Below are positions 42,501 to 54,500 of a stretch of 64,000 nucleotides of DNA, piece by piece; positions within the stretch are counted from its first letter, which is position 1; each line of letters opens with the position of its first letter. The notes under the pieces were generated by a model, which made no database searches, had not been told where the DNA came from, and saw only the letters and a program-made list of their open reading frames with translations. A program made the position numbers and the translations under genes. Source of the DNA: Halichondria panicea (taxonomy: Eukaryota; Porifera; Demospongiae; Suberitida; Halichondriidae); contig NC_087379.1 of NCBI RefSeq assembly GCF_963675165.1, positions 7,160,339-7,224,338 on the forward strand, read 5' to 3'.

Positions 42501-45500
42501 CCATGTGCTGTTTGCCATGCTACAACAAGGACAGCTAAAATGATGATTCCTGCCAAGACCAGCTGCCCTCCAAGCTGGACAAGAGAGTACTACGGCTATC
42601 TACAGAGTGACGCCGTTTGGCCTGATTGTCAACGCACTGAGTACGTTTGTGTGGACAAAGATCAAGTATCTCTTTATGGATCACATGCAAATATTGATGC
42701 AGCCACACTATATCATGTGAGAGCCACATGTACCGGGATACAGTGCCCTCCATACAATGCAAACGACGTACTGACATGTACCGTATGTACCAACTGAACA
42801 AAACATCCAACAAGTATGAAAACACTGGAGTATAATATACTTACAAACAGTAATGAGTATAATTATTATAAGAACAGTAAGGATATAAATTTTAATGTTG
42901 AACATATGCATGGTATATATGCATGCGGTATATTAATTTGTGTAGGATATTAGAATTAAGTTCAAGAATATATCTGTTGAATATACATGCTATGGTATTA
43001 TTGCTGTGAGTTTGGTTTACACAACAATGATGATGCATGCACATTGATGCTTAATGGCGTTATGCGTACTTTACCTATACACAGAGGGACACAATCTCAA
43101 CAGTAGAATACCAACACATATACGTGTATGTACCTTCCTACATTGAATACAAGGTTCCTACGGTAACTGTACTTGTTTGACAACCTTCCTACATGATCTA
43201 CAACACCAGTGAAGTACCTAGCTACCCAATACAACCCACACACTACACCCACGCACACACTAAAGGATTGAGCTGAGGCACAACCGTATCTACTCCTAAT
43301 CCTAATAATACTAATCCACAACACTATACATACAATAGGCACTCATATATAAAAGGGTTGAGCTGAGACCCAACCGACTTGTGTGAAAAACGCTGCATAT
43401 ACATCTCATTCCGAAACCAAAGATTCAAGCTTCTGCAATCATGAAGTTTTTCATTGTTCAAACCATTGCTGTCACGGTTTTCCTCTTGTCACAGTTTTCC
43501 TCTTGACGAATCGTATGGTCCCAGCCAATGGTGGCCAGTCGCTAGCTGACCTCCTCCGCTCCTTAATCCAAGACGAGGGGAGTGCTCAGTTGATGCAGAC
43601 AGCCATCGTGGAGAGCATCGATGGCCGTGCACAAAGCTTCAGTCTAAACATTGTTGGCTGTGACACCATCAGCAGTACAGTTCGTAGTAAACTGAGCCAC
43701 TATCTGGAGGAAGTGTTTCCCGGTAGAGGCGTCACCATCTCATGTGCAGCAGGTAAGACATTGTGCTTGCTTATTACTGCTTAGAGAGCTCTCCGTTGCC
43801 TCAGGTGTTCTCTCCGGAGGGGTGACATACACGAGGTGGGGCCACAATGCTTGTCCAAGTGTGTCTGGTACACAGATGCTGTACACTGGGAGAATGAGCG
43901 GAGCATTTTATAATCAAAAAGGAGGTGGAGCCAACTTTCTCTGTCTTCCAAACAACCCAGAGTACCACACCCTCAACACAAATCTCCCACAATTATACTC
44001 CAAGATTTATGGCACAGAATACTCAGCTCCAATTGTTGGTAGTCACAATCACAATGTACCATGTGCTGTTTGCCATGCTACGACGAGAGCAGCTAAAGTG
44101 ATGATTCCTGCTAAGACCAGCTGCCCTCCAAACTGGACAAGAGAGTACTACGGCTATCTACAGAGTGAGGCTAATCTCGGAGACCGTGAACGCACTGAGT
44201 TTGTTTGTGTGGATAAAGATCAAGTCTCTCTTTATGGATCACAGAGCCCTCCATTGCCTCAGGCGTTCTCTCCGGAGGGGTGACGTACACGAGGTGGGGC
44301 CACAATGCTTGTCCGTATGTGTATGGTACAGAAATGCTGTACACTGGGAGAATGGCCGGAGTATTTTATAATCAAAAAGGAGGTAGAGCCAACTATCTCT
44401 GTCTTCCTACTAACCCGAGTACAACACCCTCAACACATACTCTCAACATTATTACTCCAAGATTTCCGGCACAGAATACGAATTTCCGATGGTTGGTAGT
44501 CACGACCATAATGTACCATGTGCTGTTTGCCATGCTACGACAAGAGCAGCTAAAGTGATGATTCCTGCCAGGACCAGCTGCCCTACAAGCTGGACAAGAG
44601 AGTACTACAGCTATCTACAGGGTGGCGCCGTTTATCCTGATCGTCAACGCACTGAGTACGTTTGTGTGGACAAAGCTCAAGTCTCTCTTTATGGATCACA
44701 TGCAGACACCAATGGAGCCACACTTTATTATGTGAGAGCCACATGCAACGGGATACAGTGCCCTTCATACAATATAAACGACGTACTGACATGTACTGTA
44801 TGTACCAGGTGAACATCCAACCATAATGAAAACATTGTTATACTTAACGTATTATATGGTACTAATTTTGTGTAGGATAGAATTAATGGATCTACTATGA
44901 TGTTAAATACATATTATGGTCTTGCATTGAACTGAATGACTAAACTAACAGTCACAGAATTTGAGAACAAGTCAAACACACTCTACACAACAATGATGAT
45001 GATGCACATGTGACGCTTAATGACTCCACCTGCCACACAGAGGGACACAATCTCAACAGTAGAATACCAACACACGTACATACGTGTATGTACCTTCCTA
45101 CATTGAATACAAGGTTCCTACAGTAACTGTACTTGCTTGACAACCTTCCTACATGATCTACAACACCAGTGAAGTACCTAGCTACCCAATACAATCCACA
45201 CTACACCCACGCACACACTAAAGGATTGAGCTGAGGCACAACTGTTATCTACTCCTAATCCTAATAATCCTAATCCACAACACTGTACATACAATAGGCA
45301 CTCATATAAAAGGGTTGAGCTGAGACACACAGACTCAGTGTGAAAAACGCTGCATACATCTCATTCCGAAACAAAAAGTTCGAGTTTCTACAATCATGAA
45401 GTTTTTCATTGTTCAAACCATTGCTGTCACGGTTTTCCTCCTGACTAATCGTACGGTCCCAGCCTCAGGCGTTCTCTCCGGAGGGGTGACGTACACGAGG

Positions 45501-48500
45501 TGGGGCCACAATGCTTGTCCGAGTGTGTCTGGTACAAAGATGCTGTACACTGGGAGAATGAGCGGAGTATTTTACAATCGAAAAGGCGGTGGAGCCAACT
45601 TTCTCTGTCTTCCAAACAACCCAGAGTACCACACCCTCAACACAAATGCTCCACCATATTACTCCACAATTTATGGCACAGAATACCAACGTCCGATTTC
45701 TGGTAGTCAAGATCACAATGTACCATGTGCTGTTTGTCATGCTACGACAAGAGCAGCTAAAGTGATGATTCCTGCCAAGACCAGCTGCCCTCCACACTGG
45801 ACAAGAGAGTACTACGGCTATCTACAGAGTGATAATAATGCAAATAATCGTCAACGCACTGAGTTTGTTTGTGTAGACAAAGCTCAAGTCTCTCTTGCTG
45901 GATCACATGCAAACATCGATGGAGCACTACTATATCATGTGAGAGCAGCATGCCACGGGATACAGTGCCCTCCATACGATACTAACCAAGTACTGACATG
46001 TACTGTGTGTACCTACTAAACATACAACGAATGAAAACACTGCCGGTAGAACTTACAAACAGTAGAATACAAGAACATTAAGAACGTAAATTGAAATGTT
46101 GAGTACATGCATGCTACAACTATATAATTACTTTCGTGTAGGCTTAAATGATCTATGTGAACAAAGCTCAACTCTCTCTTTATGGATCACATACAAATAT
46201 CGATGGAGCTGCATCATACATGTGAGAGCTTCCAGAATTCCCTAAAACCTCCATGTTTTCCATAATGCAACCGCAAATATTTTAATGATATTCATAACGA
46301 TGACGTAATAATTGTCATGAAAAGTCACAGAACCAGTACCTCACTTAAGTGTAGCCAATCAGCATGAATCCAAACAACATCAACAACACAAGGTCTTCTA
46401 GGTACGAACAATATCATTTACTGTATAAGCTAGATCATGCGTGCAAGTAGTGCAGATCTGTGTATTAATCTGGTCAGGTATATGACCTACGGGGATACAG
46501 TGCACTCCATTCAAGACTAACAGGGCACTGACATGCAGTCTGTACAATGTACCAACTAAACATACAACAAATATGAAAACACTGCAAGACTTACAAACAA
46601 TTATTTTGTGTAGAGATATAAGAATTTTGAATATAATCATGCATGGTATTATTCTCTATTTAATGCTAACACATGCTGTATAGAACACCAACATGCATAT
46701 GTACATGTGTCCCACTTTTTATAGGTTCCTATGGGTACGGGTAGCTGTGTTAGCTTAACAAGTAACCTTCCTACACACCAGTAAAGTACCTAGCTATACC
46801 TCAGCTACTAGACTCGATTCAAAGGTTTTTTTTCTATTGATGCTGTATGTACCTCTTTCCTCTGTGAATTCGGCCTGGAATCGAGGCTAGTACATACTAC
46901 TCCACTATTTAACTACTATACTAACACATTACACACACTAGGCACACAAATAAAAACATCGAGCAGGGAAACACAAAATCGGTTCTGCCTTATGAACCAA
47001 AAGTTCGACTTTCTACAATCATGAAGTTCTTCATTGTTTCCATTGCTGTTTCAACTATTGCTGTCACAGTTTTCCTCTCGACGAATAGTATCTCATGTGC
47101 AGCAGGTAAGATATTGTGATTGTACTTATATTACAGCTTAGAGAGCTCTCCATTACCTCAGGTGTTCTCTCCGGAGGGGTGACATACACAAGGTGGGGCC
47201 ACGATGCTTGTCCGAGTGTGTCTGGTACACAGATGCTGTATACTGGGAGAACGAGCGGAGTATTTTTTAATTAAAAAGGAGGTGGAGCCAACTTTCTTTG
47301 TCTTCCAAATGACCCAGACTACCAAACCCTCAAGACGCCCAAAATACCCCCAAGTGTGTTCTCCCATATTCATGGCACAGAATACGAAAATCCAATTGTT
47401 GGTAGTCATGATCACAATGTACCATGTGCTGTTTGCCATGCTACGACAAGAGCAGCTAAAGTGATGATTCCTGCCAAGACCAGCTGCCCTCCAAACTGGA
47501 CAAGAGAGTACTACGGCTATCTACAGAGTGAAGGTAATTCAGGCGAGCGTCAACGCACTGAGTTTGTTTGTGTAGACAAAGATCAAGTTCCTCTTCCTGG
47601 ATCATATGAAAACACAAATGGAGCGGTACTATATCATGTGAGAACTTCATGCATCGGGATACAGTGTCCTCCATATGATGTTGACCAAGTACTGACATGT
47701 AGCGTATGTACCAAGTGAACATCCAACAATTATTATAAACACTGTTACAAACAGTATAATTGTGTAGAATATAAGACAATTGTCATTATAAGGATGCATG
47801 AACACATAATTATTTTGTGTAGGATGGAATCTACAATACATGTACATATGGTCTTGCACATTGAACTGAATGACTAAACTATAAGAGTCTCAGAAATGAT
47901 GATGCACATGTGATGCTTGATGACTCCGGCTACCTGCCACACAGACCGAGGGGACACAATCTCAACAGTAGAATACCAACACATACGCACCTTATGACAT
48001 CATTATAATAGCTTCCTATAATAAAAACTTCCTTATATAGTTCATACAAACTTTCCATATTCATATATGATCTTCCTATACTGCAAGCTTCCTATTCTCC
48101 AAACTTCCCTATAATTCATACTAACTTCCTACAATTAATATATAAGCTTCCTGGAACAGTACTTGTTGACAACACTCCTACATGACCTATAAGGCACCAG
48201 TGACGTACCTAACCCTATACTCATAATAATATCCACGCACTACCGCACACTACCCACACATTAAAGGGTTGAGTGAGAGGAAAGCACAAGCAGGATGTAC
48301 CTATATGTACTACCCTACTAATTATTAACTACTGTAAACTATACTTACGCACTAAGGGTTGAGCAAGATAGAAGAACAGGATGTACCTACGGACCTAATA
48401 CTATATTACATCATACAATCCCAGACCACCACACTCTACGCACACACATAAAAGGGTTGAACTGAGACACAGAAACTCAGTACCACAAAAGATTTCTTCA

Positions 48501-51500
48501 TCTCGTCCTGAAACCAAAAACTCATGCTCCTACTATCATGAAGTTCTTCAACACTCAAACTATTGCTGTCACGGTTTTCCTCTTGATGTACTGTGCAGCA
48601 GGTAAGTCATTGTATGATTGCTTGTTACTGATTAGAGAGTCCTCCATTGCCTCAGGTGTTCTCTCCGGAGGGGTGACGTACACAAGGTGGGGCCACACTG
48701 CTTGTCCAATTGTGACAGATGAGGATGGTGCCAGCGTCACTGAGATCACTGAGATATACACTGGGAGAATGGCTGGAGGGTACTATACTACACATGGAGG
48801 TGGAGCCAACTATCTCTGTCTTCCAAATGACCCAGACTACATCCCCGCCGGCACACAGCGCTCAAGATACGAGTCCAAGATCTATGGCACAGAATATCAA
48901 TTTCCAGTTGCTGGTAGTGCTGGTCACAATGTACCATGTGCTGTTTGCCATGCTACGACAAGGACAGCTAAATGATGATTCCTGCCAAGACCAGCTGCCC
49001 TCCAAACTGGACTAGAGAGTACTACGGCTATCTACAGAGTGAAAATAATGGAGGCGACCGTCATTGTACTGAGTTTGTTTGTGTGGACAAAGATCAAGTC
49101 TCTCTTCCTGAAACACATACGAGAATCAATGGAACCCTATTGTATCATGTGAAAGCCGCATGCTCTGGGATAGAGTGCCTTCCATACGAAGCAGACCAAG
49201 TACTGACATGTACTGTGTGCACCAACTAAACATCCAACAAGTATGAAAACACAGCAAGACTTACAAATAGAATTGTAAAGATGTATGTGCACTGTGTATA
49301 TGTAGATAGGAAGGTTATACACTATACAGTACTTGTGCAGGATAGAATATTATAATGCTAAAAGTATCATTACGTATCAACATTTTTCATTTTATTCACA
49401 GCAGTCAAACAATGGCAGTGCGTATTAAAATATATTATTATACGTACAGTCATTAAGACCAGTACACTCCTATACAGTAATAATTATCGTATATAGCGGG
49501 TAGTTTTCGAGGGGTAAAAAATTCGTTTAACTCGAAAACGGTGATTTTCGTGAGTAATTTCGTTTGACTAATTCTGCACTGCATTGCATGCGTTCCGATA
49601 AGCCACGCCTACGTTTTTGTGGAGGTTAGCTTGCCCACGAAAATAACGATTATTTTACCCCACATACATAATTATAGCTCTAGGCCATATGTAGCTAGCT
49701 TATAGTATAAAGACTTACCAAGTTCCCCTGAGCCATGGCTTTCATCCGCTGGAAGGCATCGATGAGTTGTGGGAAATGGGAGAGGAAAGAGACCACCTCC
49801 TTCAGGAAACGGTTGGTGTGTAGATAGCGTACTGATGACATCACCACCTTGATGATGATGTCATAGGGCCTCTCCATGAACGGGTCAGGACGGCCATACC
49901 TGCAGTCGTAGAAAAGGGTTGTGTATTGTCAAAATAATTATGGTGCTAGCTGTTATTAGAGTTAAACTTCAGAATAGGGAAGCACGTAAGATGGATGAAA
50001 GATGAGAATGACAATTACAAACTGTTGGACTGAAAGATGCTGTTACATGTACATAATTATACGTAGTTTTAACCACTGAAATAATTATCTATTCACAAAT
50101 CTTCAATTGAAAAATTTAGGCACATAATTAATTCAACTTACTTGAATATCTCGAAGGTTAAAGCTTTTTCTCCAGTTGTTGTGAACCTGCAGTACACACA
50201 CACACAGCAAATGAACACAAATACTGTTACTAAATGTATAACACAGCTAGATCTTCACAACACGTACACGTACACACACACGCAGCACACACTGCACACA
50301 CACCACACGCAGCACACGCAGCACACACTGCACACACACCACACACACTGCACACGCAGCACACACAGGACACACCTCTCCTTGTAGTATGCTCCCGTCT
50401 CAGTGAGGTCCACCACAGAGGCCTCTCCCAGCATACCCTTGATCTCAGTGTTCCCTCGACTCAGCTTCAGCTGTGCAGTCACATGACTCACGTTCCCACG
50501 GGCCAGGGGGTGCTCCAGCTTGTTAAATGTGACTGTAAGAGACTTAACACTCAACTCAACCCCCACACACATCTTGCCGTCTACCCCCCAGACAGATTTC
50601 CCGTCCTCATCTCCCTCGAGGGGGTCTATCAGAGGAGGCGATAAGCTATTCTCCGGTGACGGCTGATTAGGTACAGCTGTCTCATCATGTGACGGGAGGT
50701 CTTGCCAGGCACTTCTGTACAGGCTAATGGACGGGTCAGAACCGAGCGATGTGAACTCCATAGCATCTTCGAGGAGGGAACGATCGACACTCGGGATATG
50801 AGTGGACCCAGTCATTACGTGTTCGCTAGGGACGGTCATCGGAGGAGGTTCGGGGGTGGCTGATCTCGAGGGGGGCGGGGTGGGAATGCCGATACCGAGG
50901 TAGTCGAAGAGCACCACCCACGTCTGTAGGTTGATGATCACGTACACAGAGCTGAAGTCCACTGATGCATGAAGCGATTCCTGTACGTATGAGGAGAAAT
51001 ACTGACATCACTGAAAATGGCGTTAAACAATCATGCATGTACAATGTACATTACACAAGAAACAACAACAAATTATTAGTATCGCACAAAATTTATTATA
51101 CGTAACTACGGATACATAGAGCTCACGGATTTATAAGTGGTATTGAAGTATGGACACTTCTTGTCAATGAACTGCGCACTGATGGTCAGTAGATCATCCC
51201 CTACTTCACTCTCCTCCCCCAGCGTGGACCCTCCCTCGCTACCCCCCGGCGTGGAGCCCCCCACATCAGCAGCTGTCTCGTCCAGGCCCTCCTCAGAACG
51301 GGGATTAAAGCTCCGCAGGGGGGAGGGTACCGGCCGTGTGGGGGGTCTAGGTGTGGACATGAGCTGTGATAGGGGGAAAAAATGTCTCGATAAAGACGGT
51401 AAACTGCCCGTGACTGAGAGAGAGCCGAGGCTTTTGGAGGGGGTGGGTACGGGAGACATCATGGGGAGGGGCTTGAATGATGACGCCAAGATGTAGCGGT

Positions 51501-54500
51501 ACTCAGAGTGCTCCGGTTGAAGCAGGTCCTCAATTACTATGCTTTTCAGTAGCAGATTGAAACTCATCACATATGGTTCACGTTTGTTGCATTGAACGGA
51601 GAAACCATCAAATGAAATGTACACCAAATTCTTCTCTTTGCCTTCCAGAGTGTGCTTAAGCTCTAGAGATAGTTTAGGTAGTGAGAAAGAAGCGTACACA
51701 CTGGGTAAAGGATCTCCATTCGCTGTCGGCATACTGCCCGCTGTGTTCTCAGAATTATCCGTCTCCTCCGATAACGTTTTAGTTTGTGGGGGGGATGGGT
51801 TTGGTTTATATCGAATGCCGTGTTTAATCGTGTACTGTATTTGATCGAAAACGTCCTTTGGTAGTTTCACAAGAAGAGGATCGCAAATTTTCCCCGTTAT
51901 CACCAGATCTGACCCCTCCCCTTGTTCGCTCGTACTAGTGTCCAGCTGTTCCAGCCGTCTATCCACTTGTAGTATTGCACTCGTTTCTCGTAGAACCTTG
52001 AAACATTTGACTGAGCCGGGGGAGAGAATTCCCTCACTGCCGAAGGAGAGTAGCTGATGGCGACTGATTTCGTCTCTGGTGGCATGGAGGGACACACGCG
52101 ACACCGAGATAGTGAGTCGATCTACCACCGCGGAGGGGGAGGCAGTAGACGACGACACGGCGACTCTGCTCGGAACGATAAACTCATTGCTAACTGTGAT
52201 CTCACCGAGATGGGCAACCAAACAATTTTCTTTCTTTAGAGAACTGGGAATAACAATCACTGGTGACTGGACGGAAAAATCGAAATATATCCTGTCTTTT
52301 GATTCGTTAATTGAAATATCTTCTCCATCGAAATCCTCAGTATCAGAAAAGTCTTCTGAAATGAAGCTGTGATGTTCGTGACTCTTACTCCGCCCGAAAG
52401 ATGAGTGTATTTTGGACAACCCCACCATCAGTTTACTATCCTTGCTCACGAAGCCCTTGGCCACACCCACTGCCGCCGTTTTAAACGAGTTGCTCACAAC
52501 CGTAGAGTAGGCTTTGAAGGCCGAAACAAAAAGTTCCATTTCGTAGACAAAATTTACTGAGTGTGTGTATTGTATGGTGGGTATGAAAGCACCGAGATGG
52601 ATATCAAATTGCCGACTCAGCTGTATAGAGTTCATAGGTCGCAGAGAGCGACCAATTGAAAACGACAGATTGTTTTTCGCTAGGTCCTCTGTTGTGGGTG
52701 TGGTTTCCTGTGTTAAGCCACTCCCAGTGCCCATTAATAAAATATTTGAATATTTCTTTCCCACGGACGTTAGATCAGTGATTCGTATGCCCTCCAGTTT
52801 TCCTTGTATTAGAACGTCCGTACTGACAGTACCCTCTACGGCAAGTCCGTACAACATGATCTCTGACACAAGTAGTGTCGACAGCTGCTGCTGGTTTTTA
52901 GACGCCATTCTCCTCAGAAATCGAATTCCCAATCGCTCGAATTTGATATTGAGTTCCGTGTGTAGGGGTTTACTGGGAGCCTGGAATGGGAATAGGATAT
53001 GTTATACATGGGAATAGAAACACGGGAATGGGTATGGGATATGTCAGCAGGAAAATGGAACTGGTTAACATGGGAATGGAACAAGTAGCATGGGAATAGA
53101 AATTAGTATATGGCCATGCATACTGTAGTTTGGAATCTTCACTAGGTACGTATAAGTTATGAGGCTCAACCAATGCAGACGCACCATTACCTGTTCTGTA
53201 CTAAGATGCTGATCTTCTCTGTCAGGGTGCTCCTCCTCCTCTCTCCTCTTGCCCCCGCCACTCCACACTTCCTCGGGAAGAGCCCTCTGGAAGAAACTGA
53301 TGAGTTCCAGCACTACCTCCTGATTGGCTGCATGAGAGAGAGGCAGTGACAATTAAGTTACATAATTCATTCTGCGCAAGGCTAGTCAAAAATGGAACAT
53401 TTGGGCCCGAAATGAATCACTGATCTAAACACACAATATTTTAGCACTACCAAACAGCTACTAAATGCATTTTTTCAAGACCATCAAAGTTGCTTCGAAA
53501 ATAGGCCTGATTCTGAAAAAACACCCACTTATAGCCCACGCTTTTTTCAAGAAAACAGAAGATTTGGGCACGAAAGCAATCGCTGATCTAAGCACACCAT
53601 ATTGTAGCACTACCAAATAGCTACTAAATGCATCTTTTATTTTTGAAGTTGGACATTCCTAACTCAAGTTATGGACCATCAAAGTTTGTTTTGTACTTAG
53701 TGTATAATATAATTTTAGCTGGAGAGATCAACTCACCAATAGCGTCCACTGCAGTGCACTGTAGACTGACTCTGTGTATGTTGGGCTCGTCTGTCACAGG
53801 ACTGGGAGTCTCGTCATCCCAGTCCCGAGTGGCGGGGTGCTGGGGGGAATCCGGTGTCAGCAGGCTGTACGAGAGGACCAATAGAGCGTGATCATTCTCC
53901 TCCAAACTGGTGCTGAATAACTCAATAGGGAGACCGTCGTTTGAGAAGACAGAATAGTCCAGTTCTTGCTGATCTTCTGACGTGTCATCTGCAGGGTGTA
54001 TGTGTGGGGAGAGTAGACTGGTTGTAGTATCTTTGGCTGGTTGGGTGGAGTCTAAAGATGTAGTTGGTAAGTCGAATAGCTTGCTTCCACTGGAGCAGAT
54101 GACCAACTCATTGCCTGCACCAAACGAAGGGATGGGGTCAACTAGAAACAGGTCCTCCACTTGAACTTGCAGACCAATGTCATACGGGCGTTTGACAAAG
54201 CCAAACTTAATGCCAGGTACCCTTAGCTCAGTGATAAGCCGTCCTGTGGAAACGAGTAGTCATGACAACACGATCACACTACACTTATAAGTATAATTAT
54301 ACCTCGACTGCAGATACTGAGTAGCACTTCATTAATGGCCAACTGGGCACAAAACTGTCTCTCTCGGCATATCAAATTCTTTCTTTGTTTCCTCTCTTTG
54401 GCTCCACCCACTTCTGTCGTGTCTGCCACCCCCTCTCTGTCAAGATCCTCAACAAAACTCAATTCCTCTCTAGATTCTTGAAAAGGGTCAATTGCTGAAT

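Larger units (their letters stand above)
18594..49718 (-). other. Giant VPS13D intron 20 hosting a gene array on the opposite strand
   Basis: The donor is GTAAGT after exon 20 (end 49719) and the acceptor is TGTGTGTGTAG before exon 21 (start 18593). The codons join in phase 0 (…MAQGNL / VYHGPE…), and the joined protein aligns to VPS13D without a gap. No VPS13D-like exon was seen inside. The intron is about 31,125 bp, whereas all other introns I placed are about 50-860 bp. Its interior is the plus-strand array of C4-domain genes described below. Confidence 0.88.

Noticed and set aside
18594-49718. Possibility that VPS13D is two separate genes flanking the array
   Set aside because: Codon phase is continuous, splice signals are good on both sides and the joined protein matches VPS13D without a gap. 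Neither side has its own start or stop at the edge.
51137-52372. Plus-strand open frames over the large VPS13D exon (51137-51496, 51617-51844, 52079-52372)
   Set aside because: Antisense shadows of the long exon 51127-52980, with no recognisable protein and no splice context.
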